NCBI GenBank assembly: GCA_963699525.1
Contig: CAVOUI010000018.1
Location: 124,001-188,000 of the forward strand
Origin: SG8-41 sp963699525
GTDB lineage: Bacteria; Pseudomonadota; Gammaproteobacteria; Burkholderiales; SG8-41
Reading direction: 5' to 3'
Length of the DNA stretch: 64,000 nucleotides
Numbering within the stretch: the first letter of the stretch is position 1; every line of letters starts with the position of its first letter. The notes beneath the pieces are model-generated. The model searched no databases. It had not been told where the DNA came from and saw nothing but the letters and a program-made list of their open reading frames with translations. This document shows positions 10,723-18,824 of the stretch, piece after piece. A program made the translations under genes and the position numbers.

Positions 10723-11121
10723 GTGCGTCATTACGAGATCGTCTTCATCGTCCATCCGGACCAGAGTGAGCAGGTCCCGGGCATGGTCGAACGCTACCGG
10801 CAGATGGTCAGCGGCCGCAGCGGCAAAATTCACCGGCTCGAGGACTGGGGACGGCGCCAGCTCGCCTTTCCAATCCAGAAGGTTCACAAGGCGCATTACG
10901 TGCTGATGAATGTCGAGTGCGACAACGAGGCGCTGAACGAGCTCGATCACGCCTTCAAGTTCAACGACGCGGTGCTGCGCCATCTCATCGTCAAGATGGG
11001 GGCAGCGGTGACTGCGCCCTCGCCGATGATGAAGGAGGAGAAGTCGAGGTCGCTGACGCCCGCATCGGAGGAGGCCGCGAAGCCGGCCCCGGCTGCGGAA
11101 GAGGCGGCGGCTCAAACTTGA
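10723..11121 (+). CDS. rpsF: 30S ribosomal protein S6
   Basis: S6 binds S18 and the central domain of 16S rRNA. The reading MRHYEIVFIVHPDQSEQV, then VHRLEDWGRRQLAFPI-like IHRLEDWGRRQLAFPIQK and KAHYVLMN, is diagnostic. I take GTG 10723 as the start: AAGGAG sits 8 bp upstream, and the family begins MRHYE; an in-frame GTG at 10717 is less good. The C-terminus has an Ala/Glu/Pro-rich extension after residue 100 (SEEAAKPAPAAEEAAA), making it 132 residues. The stop overlaps the TTG start of priB. Confidence 0.96.
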   Translation: MRHYEIVFIVHPDQSEQVPGMVERYRQMVSGRSGKIHRLEDWGRRQLAFPIQKVHKAHYVLMNVECDNEALNELDHAFKFNDAVLRHLIVKMGAAVTAPSPMMKEEKSRSLTPASEEAAKPAPAAEEAAAQT

Positions 11122-11417
11122 CGAACGAGTTCGTGCTGAGCGGCGAGCTGACCGCCGTCGAGCCGCTGCGCTACACGCCCGCCGGGATCCCGCTGCTCGG
11201 TTTCCGGCTGCTGCACCGCTCGCAGCAGGTGGAAGCAGGACTCAAGCGTCAGGTCGAATGCGAGGTGAACGGGGTGGCGATGGCCGAGGTGGCGGTGGCG
11301 CTGTCCCATCTCAAGCCGGGACAGGCAGCGCGGGTGAAGGGGTTTCTCAACCGCAAGAATCGGATGAGCACGCAACTGGTGTTTCACGCGACGGAAGCTC
11401 ACGCGACAAAGGAATAG
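11118..11417 (+). CDS. priB: Primosomal replication protein N (PriB)
   Basis: PriB is a dimeric OB-fold ssDNA-binding protein that helps PriA reload DnaB at stalled forks. The 99-residue product runs from TTG 11118 (TNEFVLSGELTAVEPLRYTPAGIPLLGFRL) through VKGFLNRKNR to a short Ala/His tail. The TTG start overlaps the rpsF TGA stop (TTGA), so translation is probably coupled. The order rpsF-priB-rpsR-rplI-dnaB is standard and supports the call. Confidence 0.93.
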   Translation: MTNEFVLSGELTAVEPLRYTPAGIPLLGFRLLHRSQQVEAGLKRQVECEVNGVAMAEVAVALSHLKPGQAARVKGFLNRKNRMSTQLVFHATEAHATKE

Positions 11418-11425
11418 GAATAGTC

Positions 11426-11758
11426 ATGGCGATGGCGAGACAAGGCATGTCGAGAGGGCCCGGAGGCCGGGGCCGCGGCAAGGGCAAGGGCAAGTTCGGC
11501 AAGGGCGGCAAGGGGCGCGACACGCGCGGTGGGCGCGGTCAGCTGTTCCGGCGCCGGCGCTTCTGCCGCTTCACCGCCGAGAAGGTGAAGGAGATCGATT
11601 ACAAGGACATCGGCGTGCTCAAGGAATTCATCAACGAGAACGGCAAGATCATCCCGGCGCGCATCACCGGCACGAAGGCGCGTTACCAGCGCCAGCTGAG
11701 CGTCGCGATCCAGCGCGCCCGGTTTCTCGCGCTGCTGCCCTACACGGACCTGCATTGA
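11426..11758 (+). CDS. rpsR: 30S ribosomal protein S18, with long Gly/Arg/Lys N-terminal extension
   Basis: S18 binds next to S6 on the 30S platform. The conserved core RRRRFCRFTAEKVKEIDYKD through PARITGTKARYQRQLSVAIQRARFLALLPY occupies about residues 41-105. Upstream of it is a basic low-complexity tail rich in Gly, Arg and Lys (about residues 8-40). The protein is therefore 110 residues instead of the usual 75-90. ATG 11426 is the first start after priB; a later Met at codon 8 would still leave most of the tail. Confidence 0.95.
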   Translation: MAMARQGMSRGPGGRGRGKGKGKFGKGGKGRDTRGGRGQLFRRRRFCRFTAEKVKEIDYKDIGVLKEFINENGKIIPARITGTKARYQRQLSVAIQRARFLALLPYTDLH

Positions 11759-11797
11759 TCACGGCGTCGAACCTCGTAATCGCTAACGGAGCGTAAC

Positions 11798-12247
11798 GTG
11801 CAAGTCATTCTGCTCGAGAAGATCGTCAACCTGGGAGGGCTCGGGGAAGTCGTCAAGGTGCGCGCCGGATTCGCGCGCAACTTCCTGATTCCGCAAGGGA
11901 AGGCGAAACGCGCCACACCCGCGAATGTCGCCGAGTTCGAGGGCCGCCGCGCGGAGCTCGAGCGGGCGCAGGCCGAAGCGCTGGCCAAGGCACAGGAAAA
12001 GGCGGCGAAGCTCGACGGCCTCACGGTGCGGATCACGCAGAAGGCGGGCGTCGACGGCAAGCTCTTCGGCTCCGTCACCAACGTCGATATCGCGGAGGCG
12101 CTCAAGGTCCAGGGCTTCGAGGTTCCGAAAGCCGCGATCCGCATGCCGCAGGGACCGCTCAAGGTGGTCGGCGACCACCCGATCAAGGTTGCGCTGCACG
12201 CCGACATCGTCGTCACCGTCACGGTTTCGGTGCTGGGAGAGCAGTGA
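11798..12247 (+). CDS. rplI: 50S ribosomal protein L9
   Basis: L9 spans the 50S L1 region. The 149-residue protein shows the N-terminal L9 signature (MQVILLEKIVNLGGLGEVVKVR; GFARNFLIPQGKA), a long Ala/Glu/Lys connecting helix (about 40-75) and the C-terminal domain (GKLFGSVTNVDIAEAL). It is last in the ribosomal operon and is followed 60 bp later by an intrinsic terminator. Confidence 0.97.
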   Translation: MQVILLEKIVNLGGLGEVVKVRAGFARNFLIPQGKAKRATPANVAEFEGRRAELERAQAEALAKAQEKAAKLDGLTVRITQKAGVDGKLFGSVTNVDIAEALKVQGFEVPKAAIRMPQGPLKVVGDHPIKVALHADIVVTVTVSVLGEQ

Positions 12248-12306
12248 GCGGTTGGGCGCGCCGCGCTTATACGTTCATTCGAAACGAAATTTCTTTTTCG
12301 AAAAAA

Positions 12307-12331
12307 GGGCTGGCACCAGCCCTTTTTTTTC
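12307..12331 (+). terminator. Rho-independent terminator after rplI
   Basis: GGGCTGG/CCAGCCC forms a 7-bp stem with a two-base loop, preceded by an A-run and followed by eight T residues (12323-12330). It separates the ribosomal operon from dnaB. Confidence 0.9.
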
Positions 12332-12420
12332 TGTAGATTTCCAGATCGTCGCGCGGCTCGAGCGCGACGGTTCTCATCCGGACGAACAACACACACAGCG
12401 GGACAGCAGCGGCGCGCGGC

Positions 12421-13815
12421 ATGGCTCAGGCCCAAGTCACCTCGATCATCAAGGACACCCAGGTCGAGGCAGCGCGGGTCCCGCCCCAGTCGATCGAAGC
12501 GGAGCAGTCGGTGCTGGGCGGCCTGCTGCTCGACAACTCGGCCTGGGACCGCATCGCCGATCTCGTCGGCGAGCATGACTTCTACCGCGCCGACCACCGC
12601 CTGATCTTCCAGCACGTCGGCGCGCTGATCGAGCACGGCAAGCCCGCCGACACGCTGACCGTCGCCGAGAGCCTCGAGAGGAGCGGCAAGCTCGGCGAGA
12701 TCGGAGGTCACGCCTACCTCGCGTCGCTTTCGCTCAATACCCCGAGCGCCGCCAACATCCGCCGCTACGCCGAGATCGTGCGCGAGCGTTCCGTCATGCG
12801 CCACCTCGCGGCGGTGGGCGCGGACATCGCGGAATCCGCCTTCAGCCCGGGCGGCAGGACGGCGGGGGAGCTGCTCGACCAGGCCGAGGGGCGCGTGTTC
12901 GAGATCGCGGAGGCGAGCAGCCGCGGGCGGCAGGGCTTCCTCGGGATCGACGAGCTCGCCGCGCGGGTCGTCACCCGCATGGACGAGCTGTATCACTCCG
13001 AGAACGCGAGCGACATCACCGGCATCCCGACCGGGTTTACCGACCTCGACCAGAAGACCGCGGGCCTACAGCCGGGCGATCTCATCATCGTCGCGGGACG
13101 CCCGAGCATGGGCAAGACCGCGCTCGCGCTCAACATCGCCGAGCACGTCGGCATCGACTACGGGCTCCCGGTTGCCGTCTACAGCATGGAAATGAGCGGG
13201 GAGCAGGTGGCGATGCGGATGCTCGGCTCGATCGCGCGGGTGAGCCAGCACAAGATCCGCACCGGGCGCGTGGAGGAGAACGACTGGTCGAACGTGACCG
13301 CGGGGCTCGCCAAGCTGCAGACTGCCAACATCTACGTCGACGAGAGCGGGGCGCTGAATCCCCTCGAGCTGCGCGCCCGGGCGCGCCGGCTCTACCGCCA
13401 GTGCGGCAAGCTGGGGCTCGTGGTCGTCGATTACCTGCAGCTCATGTCGGCATCCCGCGGCGACAATGAGAACCGCGCGACGGAGCTCTCGGAGATCTCG
13501 CGCTCGTTGAAGGCGCTGGCGAAGGAGCTCCACGTCCCGATCGTCGCCCTCTCGCAGCTGAACCGCGGGGTGGAGTCGCGCACCGACCGGCGCCCGCTGA
13601 TGTCGGACCTGAGGGAATCGGGGGCGATCGAGCAGGACGCCGACCTGATCCTCTTCATCTACCGCGACGAGGTCTACCGGCCGGACACGGCCGACAAGGG
13701 CATCGCGGAGATCATCATCGGCAAGCAGCGCAACGGGCCGATCGGCACCGTGAAGCTGACGTTCCGCGGCGAGTTCACGCGCTTCGAGAACTTCGCGGAT
13801 CCCGGCCGGTTCTGA
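12421..13815 (+). CDS. dnaB: Replicative DNA helicase DnaB
   Basis: Hexameric 5'-3' helicase of the replication fork. The 464-residue protein has an N-terminal domain (PPQSIEAEQSVLGGLLLDN; residues about 20-125), a linker, and a RecA-like C-terminal domain. That domain carries Walker A GRPSMGKTAL (about 225), Walker B LVVVDYLQLM and the DnaB motif LRESGAIEQDADLILFIYR. Length is normal and there is no intein. It follows the rplI terminator with its own upstream spacer of about 90 bp. Confidence 0.97.
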   Translation: MAQAQVTSIIKDTQVEAARVPPQSIEAEQSVLGGLLLDNSAWDRIADLVGEHDFYRADHRLIFQHVGALIEHGKPADTLTVAESLERSGKLGEIGGHAYLASLSLNTPSAANIRRYAEIVRERSVMRHLAAVGADIAESAFSPGGRTAGELLDQAEGRVFEIAEASSRGRQGFLGIDELAARVVTRMDELYHSENASDITGIPTGFTDLDQKTAGLQPGDLIIVAGRPSMGKTALALNIAEHVGIDYGLPVAVYSMEMSGEQVAMRMLGSIARVSQHKIRTGRVEENDWSNVTAGLAKLQTANIYVDESGALNPLELRARARRLYRQCGKLGLVVVDYLQLMSASRGDNENRATELSEISRSLKALAKELHVPIVALSQLNRGVESRTDRRPLMSDLRESGAIEQDADLILFIYRDEVYRPDTADKGIAEIIIGKQRNGPIGTVKLTFRGEFTRFENFADPGRF

Positions 13816-13823
13816 GCGGCCAT

Positions 13824-13876
13824 TATTGAAATAGGCTCGAGCCTAGAGCGCCTCGCCGGCGTAGTCGGCGAGGCGC
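13824..13876. repeat. Palindromes between convergent dnaB and phoH
   Basis: TAGGCTCGAGCCTA (13832-13845) is a perfect palindrome that includes the phoH stop codon. Next to it, GCGCCTCGCCG (13848-13858) pairs with CGGCGAGGCGC (13866-13876), an 11-bp hairpin within the last phoH codons. There is no T-run on either strand. These may act together as a bidirectional 3'-end structure. The 15-mer at 13824-13838 recurs with one mismatch at 61418-61432. Confidence 0.45.
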
Positions 13877-15279
13877 GAGCGCTCCCCGCGCGTCAGCGTG
13901 ACGTGCGCGCTGTGCGTCCAGCCTTTCATGCGGTCCACCACGTAGGTGATTCCCGAGCTGCCCTCGGTGAGATAGGGCGTGTCGATCTGCGCGATGTTGC
14001 CGAGGCACACGACCTTGGTGCCGGGACCCGCGCGCGTGATGAGCGTCCTCATCTGCTTGGGCGTCAAGTTCTGCGCCTCGTCGATGACCAGGAACTTGCG
14101 GATGAAGGTGCGTCCACGCATGAAATTGAGCGACTTCACCTTGATGCGCGATCGGATGAGATCGCGGGTGGCCGCCCGGCCCCATTCGCCCGCCTCGTCG
14201 TCGCCGCGGTTGAGCACGTCGAGATTGTCCTCGAGCGCACCCATCCACGGATTCATCTTCTCCTCCTCGGTGCCCGGGAGAAAGCCGATGTCTTCGCCCA
14301 CCGGCACGGTGACCCGCGTCACGATGATCTCGTCGTAGGTCTTGTGCTCGAGCGTTTGCGTGAGGCCGGCGGCGAGCGTGAGCAGCGTCTTGCCGGTGCC
14401 GGCCTGTCCGAGCAGCGTCACGAAGTCGATCTGGGGATTCATGAGCGCGTTCAGCGCGAAATTCTGCTCGCGGTTGCGCGCGGAGATGCCCCACACGTTA
14501 TGGCGCTGGCCGGCGTAGTCGCGCAAGGTCGCGAGGACCGCAATCCCGCCGCTCACTTCCCTGACCTGCGCCTGGAACGGGCGCTCGGCCTCGAGGTAGA
14601 CGAACTCGTTCACCAGGAGCTGCGCGCACAGCGGACCGCGCAGGCGGTAGAAGGTCTGCCCCGACTGCTGCCACGATTCCAGCTCTCCTCCGTGGCTGTC
14701 CCAGAAGTCCTGCGGCAACGCGCGCGAACCGGTGTAGAGCAGATCGGTGTCCTCGAGCACCTTGTCGCTGAAGTAGTCCTCCGCGGCGAGCCCCAGTGCG
14801 CGCGCCTTGATGCGCATGTTGAGGTCCTTCGTCACCAGGATCACCCGGCGCTGGGGCTCGAGCTCCTGCAGGCGCTTGACGACCGCGAGGACCTGGTTGT
14901 CCGACTTGGCCCCGGCGAGGCCAGCGGGAATCTCTCCGTTCAGGGCTTCGGTCTGCAGGTAGAGGCGCCCGGTGGCGGTCTTGTCGCCGTGAATTCCGAG
15001 CGCGATGCCCGCAGCGATGGCCTCGTCCCAGCGGCTGACCATCCCGTCGAGGAAGCGGCTCGCCTGGCGCGCGTTGCGCGCGACTTCCGACACGCCCTTC
15101 TTGTTGTGGTCCAGTTCCTCCAGCGTCGCCATCGGGATGTAGAGGTCGTGCTCCTCGAACCGGAACAGGCTCGTGGGATCGTGCATCAGCACGTTGGTGT
15201 CGAGCACGAACAGCTTCGGGGCGGCGGGAAGGCGGGCGTGGGCGGCGGTGGGAGCGGACGCGGTCTTGCGCTGGGTCAT
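13843..15279 (-). CDS. PhoH-family protein with N-terminal PIN domain (PhoH2-type)
   Basis: Fusion of a PIN ribonuclease domain (about residues 22-160; LFVLDTNVLMHDPTS and LVTKDLNMRIKA carry acidic residues of the active site) with a PhoH NTPase domain (about 245-478). The PhoH half shows Walker A GQAGTGKT, Walker B FLVIDEAQNLTPKQM and VVCLGNIAQIDTPYL. Biochemically studied PhoH2 proteins are RNA helicase/RNases; that activity here is inferred from the family. Length 478 is normal. It is the first gene of a minus-strand pair overlapping nothing, with bcp ending 4 bp upstream of its start. Confidence 0.9.
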   Translation of the reverse strand: MTQRKTASAPTAAHARLPAAPKLFVLDTNVLMHDPTSLFRFEEHDLYIPMATLEELDHNKKGVSEVARNARQASRFLDGMVSRWDEAIAAGIALGIHGDKTATGRLYLQTEALNGEIPAGLAGAKSDNQVLAVVKRLQELEPQRRVILVTKDLNMRIKARALGLAAEDYFSDKVLEDTDLLYTGSRALPQDFWDSHGGELESWQQSGQTFYRLRGPLCAQLLVNEFVYLEAERPFQAQVREVSGGIAVLATLRDYAGQRHNVWGISARNREQNFALNALMNPQIDFVTLLGQAGTGKTLLTLAAGLTQTLEHKTYDEIIVTRVTVPVGEDIGFLPGTEEEKMNPWMGALEDNLDVLNRGDDEAGEWGRAATRDLIRSRIKVKSLNFMRGRTFIRKFLVIDEAQNLTPKQMRTLITRAGPGTKVVCLGNIAQIDTPYLTEGSSGITYVVDRMKGWTHSAHVTLTRGERSRLADYAGEAL

Positions 15280-15283
15280 GTTG

Positions 15284-15742
15284 CTACTTGAGGGTCTTCA
15301 CGAATTCGAGCACTTCCTGCGCGTGGCCCGGCACCCGCACGCCGCGCCACTCGCGGCGCAGGATTCCCTTCGCGTCGATCGCGAACGTACTGCGCTCGAT
15401 GCCCCGCACCTTCCGGCCATACAGGTTCTTCATCTTGATGACGCCATAGAGCTTGCAGGCGCTTTCCTCCGCGTCCGAGAGCAGATCGAAGGGAAATTTC
15501 ATCTTGGCCTTGAACCCTTCGTGCGACTTGATGCTGTCGCGCGAGACGCCGTAGATGCCGCAGCCGAGCTTCTGGAACTCCGGATAGAGATCGCGGAAGT
15601 GCTGGCCCTCCGCGGTGCAGCCGGGCGTGTTGTCCTTGGGGTAGAAGTAGAGCACGAGGGAGGCGCCCGTGGCGCGGGAGAGGCGAAAGGTTTTGCCGCC
15701 GGTTGCAGGCAGCTCGAAATCGGGCGCTGGCTTGTCTAGCAT
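15284..15742 (-). CDS. bcp: Thioredoxin-dependent peroxiredoxin (Bcp/PrxQ), one-cysteine form
   Basis: Thiol peroxidase that reduces H2O2 and organic hydroperoxides. The 152-residue protein begins MLDKPAPDFELPATGGK and has the active-site motif YPKDNTPGCTAEG with peroxidatic Cys at about residue 42. The PrxQ resolving Cys expected five residues later is Gln/His here (GQHF), so there is no local disulfide partner and it would work as a 1-Cys enzyme. The only other Cys residues lie mid-protein (LGCGIYG and SACKLYG). It is probably co-transcribed with phoH. Confidence 0.92.
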   Translation of the reverse strand: MLDKPAPDFELPATGGKTFRLSRATGASLVLYFYPKDNTPGCTAEGQHFRDLYPEFQKLGCGIYGVSRDSIKSHEGFKAKMKFPFDLLSDAEESACKLYGVIKMKNLYGRKVRGIERSTFAIDAKGILRREWRGVRVPGHAQEVLEFVKTLK

Positions 15743-15778
15743 GCGGCGGGCGCGTCGCTACCGGGATTGCAGCACTAA

Positions 15779-16660
15779 TTATATAGCGAGAAACTCTTTG
15801 CCCTCGGTGGCGGCCGCACCGCCCGTCCCGGCAGCCGGTTCGAGCGCAACGACGCGCCGCGGCAGGCGGGCGAGGTCGAGTCCAGTGGCGTAATCGCGCA
15901 GCGATACCACGTTGTAGCCCAGCGCGCGCCAGCCCGCGAGCAGCGCGGTGAGCGCGGGCGCGAACACCGTTCCTTCCACTTCGGCGCGCAGCGCGTAGAC
16001 GTGACCGGTCGGGGGTGGATCGCGGCTCGCTTCGAGCAGGCGCTGCACTGCCTCTTCGGGCGTATCGCCTTGCGCCAGCAGCTCATCGAGCGTGGGCAGC
16101 GTCGTCGGCAGCTGCGGGCAGGCGACGATTTCGCCCCTCACGACCGGAATGAACGGCCCGGTGCCCCGCGTGTCCGAGCCATGCCGGAAGCCGAGCCGCT
16201 GCGAGTGGCGGAACGCGTAGCGATTCATTCGCCACCCCGGCGCGCCGTGCGTCAGCGCGGGGGCACCGAAGATTTGTTCGTAGCGGTCGCGGGCGCGCCG
16301 CAGTGCGTCGGCCGTCCACGCTTCGCCCGCGGCCGCGATGCGCTTCAGCCAGCGCACGCGGTCGAACGCGAGGATCCCGGCCTCATGTCCCTCCGCCTGC
16401 ACCGAACGCATTGCCTCCGCGCCGCGCCTGCCGATGTCGGCGGCGGGGAGGAGCGTTCCGGAGACGAGCGCCGCCAGGCCGTAGCATTTCAGCCGCGGCA
16501 CGCGCGGGAGAGTTCCGAGCGAACGGCCGGTGTGATCGGGGCCGAGGCTGAAGAGGAAGGTTCCCCCTGCGCGCGCCTCCTTGAGAGCAGCGGCGATCCG
16601 CGGCGCGGCCTCGCGCGTGCCGCGCAGGGTAGCAACCTCGATGCGCAGGCCGAGCTTCAC
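15779..16660 (-). CDS. ArnD-like polysaccharide deacetylase homologue lacking metal ligands
   Basis: Homologous over its length to the NodB-fold deacetylase/deformylase family that includes ArnD: LGLRIEVATLRGTREAAPRI, TFLFSLGPDHTGRSLG, GAPGWRMNRYAF, QLPTTLPTLDELLAQ and ALRAEVEG. In ArnD the metal-binding and catalytic residues are the Asp of VDT, the two His of LHAWDH and the His of IHAE. Here those positions read VAT, ILAFDR and LRAE, so four key residues are gone. The fold is probably retained but hydrolysis by the usual mechanism is unlikely. No arn genes are near. The start overlaps the mnmH stop (ATGA). An active-enzyme annotation would be wrong if the alignment is right. Confidence 0.8.
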   Translation of the reverse strand: MKLGLRIEVATLRGTREAAPRIAAALKEARAGGTFLFSLGPDHTGRSLGTLPRVPRLKCYGLAALVSGTLLPAADIGRRGAEAMRSVQAEGHEAGILAFDRVRWLKRIAAAGEAWTADALRRARDRYEQIFGAPALTHGAPGWRMNRYAFRHSQRLGFRHGSDTRGTGPFIPVVRGEIVACPQLPTTLPTLDELLAQGDTPEEAVQRLLEASRDPPPTGHVYALRAEVEGTVFAPALTALLAGWRALGYNVVSLRDYATGLDLARLPRRVVALEPAAGTGGAAATEGKEFLAI

Positions 16661-17742
16661 GAGGGTTTATCGGTTTCGAGGCAGCGGCGGGCGAGCGCCG
16701 CGAAAGCCGCGTCATCGGCGGCGCCGAGCGCGAGCTTCGTCGCCCGCGGCAGCGCGGGGTAGTGCTTTGTGGTCGAGCGGGTGTACGCCGGGTCGTAATG
16801 CCGCACCAGCAGCTCGACGATGAGCTTGTCCCAGCGCCGCGCCGCCGCGAGTTCCTTCCACTTTCCGATGACGGCGTGCCCGTGCAGCGGCAGGAGCAGC
16901 TCGAGGCGCCGCGCCAGCGACTCGGTTTGCTCGAAGAAGTGCGCGTACTCCTGCTTGAGGAGCTCGACCCGCGCCGCATCCGGCGCCTCGAGCAGGATGC
17001 AATCGCCCTTCCACATGGCCTGCATGAGCGACTCGGGCACGCGCAGCGCGCCGATCTTCCGGCTCTCGGCTTCGACATAGACGGGCCGCCTGCGCTCGAA
17101 CCCGCGCAGCGCGGCCCATACCCGGCTCTCGAACATCTTCTGCGGCGGCTGCGGCGCGTCCGGCAGCTCGCCCAGCACCGATCCGCGGTGCGCCGCCAGC
17201 GCCTCCAGGTCGAGCACCTGCGCGCCGGCGCCCGCGAGCGCGCGCAGCAGGCGACTCTTCCCGCTTCCCGTCAGCCCGCACACCACGCGCAGCCGGAACG
17301 CGCGCGGCAGCCGTTCGAGGTCCGCGACCACGCGCCGGCGGTAGGCACGATACCCGCCGTCGAGCCGGCCGACCCGCCAGCCGACCTGCGACAGCACGTG
17401 CGCAAACGCATCGCTGCGGCTGCCGCCGCGCCAGCAGTAGACGAGCGGCCGCCACTCGCGCGGGCGGTCGAGCAATCGCTCGCTCAGGTGCCGCGCGATA
17501 TTGGCGCTCACCAGTGCCGCGCCGATTTTCTTCGCCTCGAATGCGGAGCGCTGCTTGTAGATCGTCCCGACGCGCGCGCGCTCGGCGTCGTCGAGAACGG
17601 GGCAGTTCACCGCTCCGGGCACATGGTCCTCGGCGAATTCCCCCTCGGAGCGGACGTCGATGACCTCGTCAAACCGGGACAGTTGTGCTACGGTTGCCCT
17701 GGCCGGCCCTCGCACCGGATGTCCTGTTTTTTCTGCGCGCAC
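16657..17742 (-). CDS. mnmH: tRNA 2-selenouridine synthase
   Basis: MnmH (SelU/YbbB) replaces sulfur by selenium in the wobble mnm5s2U of some tRNAs, using selenophosphate. It has an N-terminal rhodanese domain (about 20-140) with the active-site Cys in VYCWRGGSRSDAF. A P-loop NTPase domain follows (VVCGLTGSGKSRLL, about 155). Length 361 is typical. It is divergent from selD with 23 bp between start codons, so the producer of selenophosphate and its user share one tiny promoter region. Confidence 0.93.
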   Translation of the reverse strand: MRAEKTGHPVRGPARATVAQLSRFDEVIDVRSEGEFAEDHVPGAVNCPVLDDAERARVGTIYKQRSAFEAKKIGAALVSANIARHLSERLLDRPREWRPLVYCWRGGSRSDAFAHVLSQVGWRVGRLDGGYRAYRRRVVADLERLPRAFRLRVVCGLTGSGKSRLLRALAGAGAQVLDLEALAAHRGSVLGELPDAPQPPQKMFESRVWAALRGFERRRPVYVEAESRKIGALRVPESLMQAMWKGDCILLEAPDAARVELLKQEYAHFFEQTESLARRLELLLPLHGHAVIGKWKELAAARRWDKLIVELLVRHYDPAYTRSTTKHYPALPRATKLALGAADDAAFAALARRCLETDKPS

Positions 17743-17765
17743 GGGCCGATAGTTTACGGGAAATC

Positions 17766-18824
17766 ATGAACAAGCCTACGGAATCCGGAACGATCCGGCT
17801 GACGCAGCTCGCGCACGGCGGCGGCTGAGGCTGCAAGCTCACGCCAGCGTTGCTGAGCGAAGTGCTTGCGGGAACGCCGCTGGGAAAAACGTGGCCGAAC
17901 CTCCTCGTCGGCAACGAATCCAGCGACGATGCCGCCGTGTACCGGTTGAACGAGTCGCAGGCGCTCGTCGCGACCACGGATTTCTTCACGCCGATCGTGG
18001 ACGACCCCTATGATTTCGGGCGCATTGCCGCGACCAACGCGATCTCGGATGTCTACGCGATGGGCGCGCGTCCCATACTGGCGCTGGCGCTGCTCGGCGT
18101 GCCGCTCGGAAAACTCCCGACCTGGGCGGTGCAGCGCATCGTCGCCGGCGGCCACGACGTGTGCGAGCAGGTGGGCGTGCCGATCGCGGGCGGACACTCG
18201 ATCGATTCGCCGGAGCCGCTCTACGGGCTCGTCGCGCTGGGTTTGATCGATCCCGCCAAGGTCAAGCGCAATGACCGCGCCCGGCCGGGCGACGTGCTGA
18301 TTCTGGGCAAGGGGCTCGGCATCGGCGTGCTGGGCGCCGCGTTGAAGAAGGGCGAGCTGAAGGATAAGGCCTACCGGCAGATGCTGGAGACCGCGACCCA
18401 GCTCAACACGCCGGGGCTCAAGCTCGCGGACATGGAGGGGGTGCATGCGCTGACCGATGTCACCGGCTTCGGCCTGCTCGGCCACCTGCTCGAGATCTGC
18501 CGCGGATCGAAGCTCCAGGCGCGGCTCGATTTCGACCGTGTTCCGATCCTCTCGGCGGCGCGCCATCTGGTGGAGGCAGGGTATGCAACCGGCGCCTCGG
18601 ACCGCAACTGGGCAAGTTGCCGTGAGGAAGTGGAGCTGCCGGCGGAGTGGCCTGAGTGGCGCCGCAAGATCCTGACCGATCCCCAGACCAGCGGCGGCCT
18701 GCTGGTCGCGTGCGATGCCGCCACCGCGCCGGCCGTGCTGGAGGTCTTCAGGCAGGAGAAATTCCAGCACGCCGCGCGCATCGGCACCTTCAGCTCCGGC
18801 GCGCCGCGAATCACCGTGACTTGA
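17766..18824 (+). CDS. selD: Selenophosphate synthetase SelD, selenocysteine-containing (UGA at codon 21)
   Basis: SelD makes selenophosphate from selenide and ATP. Translation from ATG 17766 reads MNKPTESGTIRLTQLAHGGG, then TGA at 17826-17828, then GCKLTPALL. This is the SelD active-site loop in which the catalytic residue is Cys or Sec, so the TGA is read as selenocysteine (Sec21). Downstream segments are intact: LVGNESSDDAAVYRLN, FTPIVDDPYDFGRIAATNAISDVYAMGA, ADMEGVHALTDVTGFGLLGH and DPQTSGGLL. Reconstructed length is 352 residues. An automatic caller would start at TTG 17850 and lose the active site. selA/selB/selC are not in the window. Confidence 0.95.
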
